NCBI RefSeq assembly: GCF_028532485.1
Contig: NZ_CP116942.1
Span: 2,232,001-2,296,000 of the forward strand
DNA: 64,000 bases
Reading direction: 5' to 3'
From: Iamia majanohamensis
GTDB taxonomy: Bacteria > Actinomycetota > Acidimicrobiia > Acidimicrobiales > Iamiaceae
Of this stretch, positions 24,846-32,992 are shown piece by piece. How positions within the stretch are numbered: position 1 is the stretch's first letter; every line of letters begins with the position of its first letter. The translations under genes and the position numbers were made by a program. The notes below the pieces were generated by a model, which did no database searches, had not been told where the DNA came from, and was given only the letters and a program-made list of their open reading frames with translations.

Positions 24846-26297
24846 ATGCCCGACACCCCCGCCCACGACCGCCTGTTCATCGGAGGGGACTGGGTCGCCC
24901 CCGCCGGCACCGGCACCATCGAGGTCATCAACCCCTCGACCGAGGAGGTCGCCGGCACCGTGCCCGAGGGCACCGAGGCCGACGTCGACGCGGCCGTGGC
25001 CGCGGCGCGCAAGGCGTTCGACGAGGGCCCCTGGCCCCACATGAGCCCCAAGGAGCGGGCCGAGGTCCTGGCCGCCGCGTCCGGCGCCATCCAGGCCGAC
25101 ATGCAGGGGATCGCCGAGCTCATCTCGACCGAGAACGGCTGCCCCGTGTCGTGGTCGCTCATGGGCCAGGTCTTCGCCGCCACCATGGTCGCCGACCAGT
25201 ACGTCGGCCTGGCCGACTCCTACCCGTTCACCGACATGCGGGCCGGGATGATGGGCCCGTCCGAGGTCCGCCAGGTGCCCATCGGCGTGGCCGCCGGGAT
25301 CATCCCCTGGAACGTCCCGCTGTTCCTGTCCATGCTCAAGCTGGCCCCGGCGATGATCGCGGGCTGCACCATGGTGCTGAAGCCGGCGCCCGAGGCCCCC
25401 CTCGACGCCTACGTCCTGGCCCAGGTCCTCACCGACGCCGGCCTCCCGCCGGGCGTGCTCAACATCGTCGCCGCCGGCCGCGAGGTGAGCGAGCACCTGG
25501 TCACCCACCCCGACGTCGACAAGGTGTCCTTCACCGGGTCCACCGCCGCGGGCCGGCGCATCGGCGCCCTCTGCGGCGAGCGCCTCCGCCCCTGCACCCT
25601 CGAGCTGGGCGGCAAGTCGGCGGCCATCATCCTCGACGACGCCGACCTGGCCGCCTCGATCCCGGGCATCGTCCCCAACGGCCTGATGAACAACGGCCAG
25701 GCCTGCGTGGCCCAGACCCGCATCCTGGCCAGCCGCGACCGCTACGACGAGGTCGTCGAGGCCGTCACCGAGGCGGCCGGCTCGGTGAAGGTGGGCGACG
25801 CCCTCGACCCCGAGACCGAGTGCGGGCCCCTCGTGGCCGAGCGTCAGCGCGACCGGGTCGAGGGCTACATCGCCGCAGGCCGGGAGCAGGGCGCCCGCGT
25901 CACCGTGGGCGGGGGTCGCCCGTCGGGCATGGACCGGGGCTGGTTCGTCGAGCCCACCGTGTTCGCGGACGTCACCAACGACATGACGATCGCCCAGGAG
26001 GAGATCTTCGGCCCCGTGCTGTCGGTGATCGCCTACGACGACGTCGACGACGCGGTGCGCATCGCCAACGACTCCGACTACGGCCTGTCGGGCTCGGTGT
26101 GGGGTGCGGACCAGTCCGCGGCCTCCGACGTGGCCCGCCGCATCCGCACCGGCACCTGCAACGTGAACACCTTCACCCTCGACATGTGCTCGCCGTTCGG
26201 CGGGGTCAAGGCGTCGGGCGTGGGACGCGAGATGGGCCCCGAGGGCCTGGCCGCCTACCTCGAGTACCGCACCATCGCCCACGCCGCCGAGGGCTGA
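24846..26297 (+). CDS. NAD(P)-dependent aldehyde dehydrogenase
   Basis: A 483-residue ALDH-superfamily enzyme oxidising an aldehyde to its acid. It has the IIPWNVPLFL cofactor segment, LKPAPEAPL, the FTGSTAAGRRI nucleotide loop, the general base in LELGGKSAAI, and the catalytic cysteine in NNGQACVAQTR, followed by EEIFGPVLSV. The closest type by eye is the broad mycobacterial/actinobacterial group linked with lipid or steroid aldehydes. The ATG has an AGGAG site and an elaborate promoter with a dyad. A phosphotransferase gene follows after 8 bases, so they form an operon. Confidence 0.92.
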   Translation: MPDTPAHDRLFIGGDWVAPAGTGTIEVINPSTEEVAGTVPEGTEADVDAAVAAARKAFDEGPWPHMSPKERAEVLAAASGAIQADMQGIAELISTENGCPVSWSLMGQVFAATMVADQYVGLADSYPFTDMRAGMMGPSEVRQVPIGVAAGIIPWNVPLFLSMLKLAPAMIAGCTMVLKPAPEAPLDAYVLAQVLTDAGLPPGVLNIVAAGREVSEHLVTHPDVDKVSFTGSTAAGRRIGALCGERLRPCTLELGGKSAAIILDDADLAASIPGIVPNGLMNNGQACVAQTRILASRDRYDEVVEAVTEAAGSVKVGDALDPETECGPLVAERQRDRVEGYIAAGREQGARVTVGGGRPSGMDRGWFVEPTVFADVTNDMTIAQEEIFGPVLSVIAYDDVDDAVRIANDSDYGLSGSVWGADQSAASDVARRIRTGTCNVNTFTLDMCSPFGGVKASGVGREMGPEGLAAYLEYRTIAHAAEG

Positions 26298-26305
26298 CCC
26301 CGCCG

Positions 26306-27418
26306 GTGGCCCTGCCCAGCCCCCGCGACCCCGAGGCCGCCCGGGAGGCCCTGACCACCTGGCTCCGCACCCGCGTCGACGGCGACGTCGAGGTGGGGGA
26401 GCCGTCGGGACCCCCGTCGACGGGGTTCAGCAACGAGACGATCCTGGTCGACGTCCGGTGGGACGACGGCGGGGGGCCGGCCCTCCACCGCCTGGCGGTC
26501 CGCGTCCAGCCCACGTCCCACACGGTGTTCCCCCACGACCTCTTCGCGGTCCAGCACCGGGTCATGGGGGCCCTCGGCGACCAGCCCGGCCTCCGCGTGC
26601 CCCGGCTGCGGTGGTACGAGGAGGACGCCTCGGTCCTCGGCGCCCCGTTCATGGTGATGGACCGGGTCGACGGCGAGGCCCCGAGCGACAGCCCGCCCTA
26701 CACGATGGAGGGCTGGCTCATGGAGGGCGGCCCCGACCTCCAGCGGGCGGTGTGGGAGCGGGGCCTCGACGCCATGGCCGCGGTGCACCGGGTCGACTGG
26801 CGGGCGCTCGGCCTGGACGGCCTGGACCCCTGCCCGGACGGGGGCAGCCGCCTCACCTCCCGGGTCGACGACTGGGAGGCCATGCTGGCCTGGGCCTCCC
26901 CGGACGAGCGCCAGGTCGTGCCCGAGGCGGGGCTGGTCTGGCTGCGGGAGAACCAGCCGCCCGACACCGACGACCCCGCCCTGTGCTGGGGCGACAGCCG
27001 CATCGGCAACCAGCTCTTCGCCCACCGCGACGACCCCGCGGCGGTGGAGGTGGCGGCGGTGCTCGACTGGGAGATGGTCCACGTGGGGGACCCGGTGCAG
27101 GACCTGGGCTGGTTCACCTGGCTCGACCACACCCTCTCGGCCGGCCTCGAGCTGCCCCGCCTGCCCGGGCTGCCGTCCCGGGAGGAGACCGCCGCCCGCT
27201 GGGAGGCGGCCACCGGACGGTCCGCGGCGCACCACCGCTGGGCCGAGATCCAGGCCGGGGTGGGGTTCGCCATCGTCATGGTGCGCCTCACCGCCCTGCT
27301 GAAGGGCTTCGACGTCTTCCCCCAGGAGTCGGACTTCGCCCGGACGAACATGGCGTGCGCCGCCCTCGAGGGCGCCCTCCGCGACATGGGCATCGACCCC
27401 GACGCCGACCTGGCCTGA
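26306..27418 (+). CDS. APH-fold phosphotransferase (acyl-CoA dehydrogenase-associated type)
   Basis: A 370-residue aminoglycoside-phosphotransferase-fold protein. It shows the nucleotide-side GFSNETILVDVRW, the catalytic loop CWGDSRIGNQLF and the metal aspartate in VLDWEMVHVGDPVQDLGWF. This form, with a DSRIGN catalytic loop, is the one frequently found next to or fused with acyl-CoA dehydrogenases (FadE36/ACAD10-like), where it may phosphorylate hydroxyacyl substrates. That fits its position 8 bases after an aldehyde dehydrogenase. The GTG start is the first in frame after the ALDH stop. Confidence 0.82.
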   Translation: MALPSPRDPEAAREALTTWLRTRVDGDVEVGEPSGPPSTGFSNETILVDVRWDDGGGPALHRLAVRVQPTSHTVFPHDLFAVQHRVMGALGDQPGLRVPRLRWYEEDASVLGAPFMVMDRVDGEAPSDSPPYTMEGWLMEGGPDLQRAVWERGLDAMAAVHRVDWRALGLDGLDPCPDGGSRLTSRVDDWEAMLAWASPDERQVVPEAGLVWLRENQPPDTDDPALCWGDSRIGNQLFAHRDDPAAVEVAAVLDWEMVHVGDPVQDLGWFTWLDHTLSAGLELPRLPGLPSREETAARWEAATGRSAAHHRWAEIQAGVGFAIVMVRLTALLKGFDVFPQESDFARTNMACAALEGALRDMGIDPDADLA

Positions 27419-27437
27419 GACCTGCGTCCGCCGGCTC

Positions 27438-27457
27438 CGCCGGTCGGCGGACCGGCG
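27438..27457. terminator. Hairpin between convergent genes
   Basis: CGCCGGTC and GACCGGCG form a perfect 8-bp stem with a 4-base loop in the 47 bases between convergent stops. There is no T-run, so it may act as a G+C-rich terminator in both directions. Confidence 0.5.
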
Positions 27458-27465
27458 ACCGGGCC

Positions 27466-28632
27466 CTAGGGCCGGTCGCGCAGCAGGAGCACCGAGGCGG
27501 TGAAGCCGTGCATGTGGCTGCGCCCGCCGATGGGACCGACCTCGCCGGCGCAGGCCATGCCCCCCACGGCCGGGCCCACCAGCTCGCTGACCATCTCGGC
27601 GTCGTGGTCGGGCACGCCGAAGAAGCGGGTCCCCCGGCCGTTGCAGGTGAACACGAGTGCCCCCTGGTCGCCCGCCCCCGTCGCGTCCGGGCCGGCCTGG
27701 GCCAGCAGGCGCACCAGCTCCTCGTCGGCGCTGTCGGCGTCGCGCACGTGGAACTGGACGGTGGTGCCGACCTCGACGTGGTCGCCGATGGCCACCCCCC
27801 GACGGTCGGGGTCGACGCCCACGATGCTGCGGATCAGGAAGTCACCGGTGGAGAAGGTGGGCCGGCCCTCGTCGACCACGATGCCGACCTGGGCGCCGGT
27901 CTCGAAGATGGAGCGCTCGGCGTCGCCCAGGGCCCGACCCACCTCGACCAGCCGGTCGAGGGCGGGCCGGCCGGCCAGCTCGAGCAGCACGGGTCCGTCG
28001 ACGCCGGTGACGATCATGGGCTCGCCCACCGGCCGGCAGCCCTGGCTCACGAGCGGGGTGGAGGCGACGCCCGGGGGCAGGAGCAGCCCGACGGCGCCGT
28101 CGTCGTGGACCTCGCCGTCGACCACCAGCCGGTTGCCGCCGGGGCCGCGGGCCCCCGATGCCACCCCGCCCACCACGGTGAGCTCGGGCAGGTCCTGGGC
28201 CAGGCCGCCGAGCAGGCCCTCCAGGGGGATGGAGTAGGGGTCCGAGAGCAGCACCATGGTGCGGGGGCCGCCCCGGGCCTCGCCGGCGGGGACGCCCCGG
28301 ACGCGCATGCCGCCGTCGACGAGGTCGCCCTCCAGGCGCACGGTGCGGGTCGGGCCCACCCCGGACGCGGCCCACAGGGCCACCGCGGGCCCCTCCTCGA
28401 CCTCGCGGGGGCCGCCGATCACCGTGCTGGCGGTGGCCCCGACCAGGGCGCCGGGGGCGAGGGTGGCCCGCACCGTGGCCGCGATGTCCTCGGCCGCGCC
28501 AGCGACCGCGGGGGAGAGGAACAGGACCGCGAGGTCGGGGGCGGGCCCGAGGCGGTCGAGCACCGAGCCGACGACCTCCCCGACGGCCTCCGGCGGCGAC
28601 GGGTGCTCGGAGAGGGCGGCGGCGAAGGGCAC
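27466..28632 (-). CDS. FIST-domain sensory protein
   Basis: A 388-residue protein with an N-terminal FIST domain (VGATASTVIGG, LPELTVVGGVASG) and a C-terminal FIST_C domain ending in VGGMACAGEVGPIGGRSHMHGFTASVLLL. FIST domains are predicted to bind small ligands such as amino acids in signalling, but no effector domain is fused here. GTG start, 5 bases after the upstream DUF-type gene, so it belongs to a two-gene operon. No kinase or cyclase is adjacent, so how the signal is passed on is unknown. Confidence 0.85.
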   Translation of the reverse strand: MPFAAALSEHPSPPEAVGEVVGSVLDRLGPAPDLAVLFLSPAVAGAAEDIAATVRATLAPGALVGATASTVIGGPREVEEGPAVALWAASGVGPTRTVRLEGDLVDGGMRVRGVPAGEARGGPRTMVLLSDPYSIPLEGLLGGLAQDLPELTVVGGVASGARGPGGNRLVVDGEVHDDGAVGLLLPPGVASTPLVSQGCRPVGEPMIVTGVDGPVLLELAGRPALDRLVEVGRALGDAERSIFETGAQVGIVVDEGRPTFSTGDFLIRSIVGVDPDRRGVAIGDHVEVGTTVQFHVRDADSADEELVRLLAQAGPDATGAGDQGALVFTCNGRGTRFFGVPDHDAEMVSELVGPAVGGMACAGEVGPIGGRSHMHGFTASVLLLRDRP

Positions 28633-28637
28633 GGGCC

Positions 28638-29024
28638 TCAGTCCACGGGGGCCAGGACGGTGAGGGGCACGACCGTGGTCGGGCCCTGGTCGAGCCGGCA
28701 GTGGGCCTCGACCGTGCCGGGCTCGGTGAACTCGAGCTGGGCCCGCACCAGGCGGTAGTTGAACTTCCCGGGCTCGACCTGCAGGGGCTGGACGTTGCGG
28801 GCCACCTGCTCCCCGTCGCGCTGGTACACGACCTCCAGGGCCCCCTGGCCGCTCTCGTCCTCGCGGCAGCGGACGAGCACCAGCAGGTGCGGCTCGAGGG
28901 TGACGGGCAGGGCGGAGGGGGCGGCGAGGGAGAAGTGCACCCCGGTCAGGTCGATGCGCGTGGACGGCCCGGGGACCGAGCGCATCTCCATCTCCTCGAT
29001 GAAGACGGCGGCGACGATGTCCAT
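28638..29024 (-). CDS. Conserved hypothetical protein, DUF6941-like
   Basis: A 128-residue beta-rich protein (MDIVAAVFIEEMEMR at the start, then strands such as LLVLVRCREDESG and FNYRLVRAQLEF). The pattern resembles the DUF6941 family, whose function is unknown. The ATG at 29024 is fixed by TACGGT 6 bases upstream; an in-frame codon 51 bases further up would lie outside the transcript. Five bases separate it from the FIST gene, so it is likely a partner. Confidence 0.65.
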   Translation of the reverse strand: MDIVAAVFIEEMEMRSVPGPSTRIDLTGVHFSLAAPSALPVTLEPHLLVLVRCREDESGQGALEVVYQRDGEQVARNVQPLQVEPGKFNYRLVRAQLEFTEPGTVEAHCRLDQGPTTVVPLTVLAPVD

Positions 29025-29030
29025 GGCCCC

Positions 29031-29036
29031 ACCGTA
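29031..29036 (-). promoter_or_regulatory. -10 element of DUF6941-FIST operon
   Basis: TACGGT on the minus strand, 6 bases from ATG 29024. Confidence 0.55.
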
Positions 29037-29082
29037 GGGGGCTCCCCGCCGGCCCCGACCGGTCGGGGCCGGCACGAGCGCG

Positions 29083-30177
29083 TCAGCCGTGCACCTGGAC
29101 CCCGCCGATCCAGGTCTCGGTGCAGCGCAGGGTGGTCGGGTCGAGGGCCACCACGTCGGCCCGGCGCCCGGCGGCGAGGGCGCCCCGGTCGTGGAGGTCG
29201 AGGAGCGCCGCGGGTGTGGCCGAGGCGGCCCGCACCGCCCGCTCGAGCGAGACGCCGGCGCGGGCCACGACGAGGCCCACCGCCACGTCCATCGTGAGGC
29301 TGCTCCCCGCGAGGGTGCCGTCGGCCAGGCGCGGCGCCCCTCCCTCGTGGCGCAGACCCATGCGCTCGGCCCACGGCGTGCGCCAGGCGACTGCGTCGGT
29401 CACCAGCACCACGCGGCCGTCGGGCTTGCACCGGAAGGCCACGTCGAGGGCGGCGGGGTGGACGTGCACGCCGTCGGCGATGAGCGACACCGCCACCCGG
29501 TCGTCGGTGAGGAAGGCGCCGACCACGCCCGGCTCGCGGTGGTGCAGGGGCGACATGGCGTTGAAGCCGTGGGTGACGAGGCGGGCCCCGGCGTCGACGG
29601 CCGCGGTGGCCTGGGCGAAGGTGGCCTCCGAGTGCCCGACCGCGCAGAGGGTCCGCCGCCCCGACAGGGCCCGGATGGCCTCGACCGCCCCGGGGACCTC
29701 GGCCCCGAGGGTGACGAGGCGGACGACCGGGTGCAGGGACGCCACCCGCTCGGGCGTCGGGTCCACGACCGCTCCGGGCCGGTGCGCGCCGAGACGACCC
29801 CCCAGGAACGGGCCCTCGACGTGGGCGCCGACGATGGCGGGCCGGGGACCGCCCCGGGCCTGGGCCCGGGCCACGGCCTCCAGGCGCGACGGGTACTCGT
29901 CCCACAGCCGGGTGACGAGGGTGGGCAGCCAGCTGGTGGTGCCCTGGGCCGCCAGGTGGCCGTCGATGCGGTCCCACCCCGCCTCGTCGGCGTCGCCGAC
30001 GTCCACGTCGTCGATCCCGTTGACCTGCAGGTCGACGAAGCCGGGCACGAGCACCCGGTCGGGCACCGGGCCGGTCGTCGGCACCACGGAGGTGACGTGG
30101 TCGCCGTCGGTCTCGACCAGGCCGGGGGAGAGGATGCCCGTGGGCGTCACGACCCGGGAGGCGGCCAGCACCGTCAC
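29083..30177 (-). CDS. nagA: N-acetylglucosamine-6-phosphate deacetylase
   Basis: Removes acetate from GlcNAc-6-phosphate in amino-sugar catabolism and wall recycling. The 364-residue amidohydrolase has [11 protein letters not shown] near the N-terminus, the metal glutamate in [13 protein letters not shown], the metal histidines in [11 protein letters not shown] and VTHGFNAM, and the catalytic aspartate in VLVTDAV. GTG 30177 is fixed by TACTGT 7 bases upstream. nagB is not next to it. A TetR gene is divergent 180 bases away and could be a neighbour regulator, though without a visible shared operator. Confidence 0.9.
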   Translation of the reverse strand: MTVLAASRVVTPTGILSPGLVETDGDHVTSVVPTTGPVPDRVLVPGFVDLQVNGIDDVDVGDADEAGWDRIDGHLAAQGTTSWLPTLVTRLWDEYPSRLEAVARAQARGGPRPAIVGAHVEGPFLGGRLGAHRPGAVVDPTPERVASLHPVVRLVTLGAEVPGAVEAIRALSGRRTLCAVGHSEATFAQATAAVDAGARLVTHGFNAMSPLHHREPGVVGAFLTDDRVAVSLIADGVHVHPAALDVAFRCKPDGRVVLVTDAVAWRTPWAERMGLRHEGGAPRLADGTLAGSSLTMDVAVGLVVARAGVSLERAVRAASATPAALLDLHDRGALAAGRRADVVALDPTTLRCTETWIGGVQVHG

Positions 30178-30184
30178 CTGCCCG

Positions 30185-30190
30185 ACAGTA
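30185..30190 (-). promoter_or_regulatory. -10 element of nagA
   Basis: TACTGT on the minus strand, 7 bases from GTG 30177. Confidence 0.5.
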
Positions 30191-30344
30191 CCGGCGAGCC
30201 GTCGCCCGGGCCGGCGGGGGAGGGGCGTCGACCGCCCGGGCCCCGGGCGTGGGCCCCGGGTGGGGCGTGCCGGGGCGGGGCCGCGGCCTGGCTGCAGCTC
30301 GGCGCGGGGCGGGGCGTCCCCCGGGCCGGCCGGGGCCGGACCGG

Positions 30345-30350
30345 TACCCT
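30345..30350 (+). promoter_or_regulatory. -10 element of TetR gene
   Basis: TACCCT, 7 bases before GTG 30358. The 180 bases between this gene and nagA are extremely G/C-rich, with several CCCGGG motifs but no clear operator. Confidence 0.5.
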
Positions 30351-30357
30351 GCCCCCC

Positions 30358-30987
30358 GTGGCGACAGATGGGGCGGGGTCCACCCGCGACGCGATCCTCG
30401 TCGAGGCCCGCCGGTGCTTCGCCGAGCGGGGCTTCGACGGGACCTCGCTCAACGACATCGCCGCCGGGGTGGGGATCCGCCGCCCGAGCATCCTCCACCA
30501 CTTCCCGTCCAAGGAGGCGATCTACGCCGAGGTGTTCCTCGGGGTGATGGCCCAGTGGTCGGCCCAGGTCGAGGAGGCCGTCGAGGAGCCGTCGGCCGAG
30601 GGCTGGAGCAAGGTCGACCACGTCATCACCGCCGGGTTCCGCTTCTTCCAGGAGAACCCCGACTTCGTGGTCATGGCCCGGCGGGAGGCCCTGGAGGGTG
30701 GTCGCCACCTGCCCATCGACCTGGGCAAGGTGCTCCGGCCCCACTTCGAGCGGGCCGTCGCCTACTTCCGCCGGGAGATGGAGGCGGGTCGCTTCCGCAC
30801 CCACGACCCCGAGCAGCTCATCCTGTCGGGCTACGGGGCGCTGCTCACCTACTTCAGCGACGGGCCGTTCCTGGAGGGCCTCCTCGGCCGCGACCCCTTC
30901 GCCCCCGAGGCCCTCGAGGCCCGCCTGGCCGACGTCCTCCTCCTGTTCCGCACCGCCCTCCTCCCCGAGACCGAGCGCGAGGCGTGA
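30358..30987 (+). CDS. TetR/AcrR-family transcriptional regulator
   Basis: A 209-residue one-component repressor. The N-terminal helix-turn-helix is textbook: [19 protein letters not shown], then [32 protein letters not shown] cut here into its two helices. The C-terminal ligand domain has the [17 protein letters not shown] helix common to TetR regulators of fatty-acid genes. The target is unknown; nagA is divergent and a kinase-fold gene follows 34 bases downstream. Confidence 0.88.
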   Translation: MATDGAGSTRDAILVEARRCFAERGFDGTSLNDIAAGVGIRRPSILHHFPSKEAIYAEVFLGVMAQWSAQVEEAVEEPSAEGWSKVDHVITAGFRFFQENPDFVVMARREALEGGRHLPIDLGKVLRPHFERAVAYFRREMEAGRFRTHDPEQLILSGYGALLTYFSDGPFLEGLLGRDPFAPEALEARLADVLLLFRTALLPETEREA

Positions 30988-31021
30988 CGACCCGCCCGTC
31001 GGCCGCTGCGCCGGTGGACCG

Positions 31022-31867
31022 TTGGCCGACCCGGTCCGCCTGAGCGAGCTCCCGGGCGTCACCCTCGTCCGGGAGCTGGGGGGCGGGCACCAGTCACGGG
31101 TGTTCGAGGCCGTCCTCGGCCCTGCGGGGCGTCGAGTGGTGCTGAAGGTGCGCGACGCCGACGAGGTGGATCGAGCGGTGGTGGAGGCGCGGGTCGGCGC
31201 CGTGGCCGACCTGGCGGCCGTCGAACCGATGGTCTGTCGGCCGCTCCCGCTGGACGGTGCCCTGGTCCGCGACGTGGCGGGCGACGACGGCAAGGCCCGT
31301 CTGGCCACATGCGTCGAGCACGCCGACGGCACTCCGCCCGACGTGCGGCGGCCGGCCGACGCGTACGCGATGGGACGGGCCCTGGCGCGGCTGCACGCCG
31401 CGATGGCCGACCTCGGCCCCCGGGCCATCCCCGCCGTCGCCACGCTCGACCGGGTCGGCTCGCCCTTCGAAGGGCCCGTCCAGCTCCTCCACGGCGACGT
31501 CTCCGCCGGCAACGTCCGGCTGACGCCAGCAGGCCTGAGGATCTTCGACCTCGACGACTGCGGGTACGGGCCGCCGCTGTTCGACGTGGCCAACGCGATC
31601 TACATGGTCCTGTTCGACCACGTGGTGTCCGGTGGGCAGGGGCCGGCCACGGCGTTCGAGGAGCCCTTCACCTCGGGCTACGCCGAGGGCACCGGCATCC
31701 CCGTCGACCGGGGCGCGGTCGACGGGTACGTCGACCTGAGGGTGGGGGCGCTGGGGGCATGGCTCGACGACCTCCCCTCGGCACCGGCGGGGATCCGGCG
31801 CGCCTCTCCGGCGTGGCGGCAGGTGCTGCGGCGCTTCGTCCAGGGGTACCAGCCCAGGGGTCGTTGA
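31022..31867 (+). CDS. APH-fold small-molecule kinase, first of two
   Basis: A 281-residue phosphotransferase-fold protein with an N-terminal VTLVRELGGGHQSRVFEAV loop, the ATP lysine in VVLKVRDADEV, the catalytic loop LLHGDVSAGNVRL (HxDxxxxN type) and DLDDCGYGPPLFDVANA as metal site. The only fitting start is TTG 31022, in a poor context, so the true start is uncertain. Substrate unknown; aminoglycoside, homoserine and fructosamine kinases all use this fold. It follows the TetR gene by 34 bases. Confidence 0.7.
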   Translation: MADPVRLSELPGVTLVRELGGGHQSRVFEAVLGPAGRRVVLKVRDADEVDRAVVEARVGAVADLAAVEPMVCRPLPLDGALVRDVAGDDGKARLATCVEHADGTPPDVRRPADAYAMGRALARLHAAMADLGPRAIPAVATLDRVGSPFEGPVQLLHGDVSAGNVRLTPAGLRIFDLDDCGYGPPLFDVANAIYMVLFDHVVSGGQGPATAFEEPFTSGYAEGTGIPVDRGAVDGYVDLRVGALGAWLDDLPSAPAGIRRASPAWRQVLRRFVQGYQPRGR

Positions 31868-32037
31868 GGGGCCGGGGGTCCGGGGGTGCGTCGTCCCCGG
31901 GTGCCACCCCACCCACCACCTCGAGCGCGACCGCCGGGGTCGCGACGTCGCCGAGGGCGGCCCCGACCTCCCTGGCCGACCTCTGCCCCACCGTGGACGC
32001 GGTGGACCACCGCGGCGCCGCGCTCCACGCTGGTGGG

Positions 32038-32928
32038 GTGGACGATGACGGGTGGACGGCGACCGGTCTGAGTCCCGGTGAGGCGACGGAGCGGTACGCC
32101 CGCGCTGTCGGCCGTCCCCACGTGCTGGTCGGTCGGCTGGCCGGCGGCGAGACGGGGGCGACCGAGATCCGCGACGAGGCGGGCCGATCCTGGGTGCTGA
32201 AGTGGGAGCACGACCTCGCGACCCGGGCCCGACGCCGGGAGGGCGTGGCGCTGGCCGAGCGGCTGCGGGTCGAGGCGGGCTGGCCGGCGCCCCGCCAGGA
32301 GGTGGTCGAGGACGACGACTGGACCTTCGTCGTCCAGGAGCTCCGGCCCGGCGAGCCGGTGACGCGCCTGTCGCATCCCCTGGTCGACGAGCTGCTGCGC
32401 CTCCACGAGCTCCGGCTGGGGCTGGCCCGCAGCGGCGACCGGGACCACTGGGCCGACGATCTCCTCACCACGCTGACCGTGGGCGGGCAGGGCTACTGCC
32501 TCCACGGGCCGCTCCGCACCCACGACGCCCGCACGCGCGCCCTGGTGGCGCGCATCGAGCAGATCGGCCACGGCCTGGACCCGGATGCCCTCCCGGCCGC
32601 CGACCTCGTCCACTGGGACCTCCACCCCGGCAACCTGCTGCAGCAGCGGGGGCGCCTGTCGGGGGTGGTCGACCTCGACTTCGTCCTCGTGGGCGACGCC
32701 GCCTTCGACCTCGTCACCCTGGCGATGACCAGCGTGGCCGTCGAGGCCGACCCCGGCGTCCGGTCCCGGCTGCTCGCCGTCGCGCTCGACGACCTCGACC
32801 CCGCCCGGCGGGGCGCCTACGTCGGCCACCTCCTGGTCCGCTTCCTCGACTGGCCGATCCGTCGAGGACGGTGGGACGAGGTGGAGATGTGGCTGGGCCA
32901 GGCCGACCGCCTCCTCGACGGGTGCTGA
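32038..32928 (+). CDS. APH-fold small-molecule kinase, second of two
   Basis: A 296-residue protein of the same fold but not a close copy of its neighbour. It shows WVLKWEHDLATRARR for the ATP lysine, VVQELRPGEPV, the catalytic loop VHWDLHPGNLLQQ and VVDLDFVLVGDAAFDLVTLA for the metal site. Start chosen as GTG 32038, after GGTGGGG; GTG 31993 is also in frame. The 170 bases between the two kinase genes hold nothing recognisable. Two different kinases of unknown substrate in tandem suggest a small accessory cassette. Confidence 0.7.
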   Translation: MDDDGWTATGLSPGEATERYARAVGRPHVLVGRLAGGETGATEIRDEAGRSWVLKWEHDLATRARRREGVALAERLRVEAGWPAPRQEVVEDDDWTFVVQELRPGEPVTRLSHPLVDELLRLHELRLGLARSGDRDHWADDLLTTLTVGGQGYCLHGPLRTHDARTRALVARIEQIGHGLDPDALPAADLVHWDLHPGNLLQQRGRLSGVVDLDFVLVGDAAFDLVTLAMTSVAVEADPGVRSRLLAVALDDLDPARRGAYVGHLLVRFLDWPIRRGRWDEVEMWLGQADRLLDGC

Positions 32929-32978
32929 GGACGGGCGCGGGGCCGGCACCGGCTCCGGGCGGCTCGAGGGGGCAGGGG

Positions 32979-32984
32979 TAAGGT
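32979..32984 (+). promoter_or_regulatory. -10 element of acyl-CoA synthetase gene
   Basis: TAAGGT, 8 bases before GTG 32993. Confidence 0.5.
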
Positions 32985-32992
32985 CCGGCGTC

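Noticed and set aside
31868-32037. Possible gene between the two kinases
   Set aside because: Frames are Pro/Arg-rich and lack start signals; nothing supports a product.
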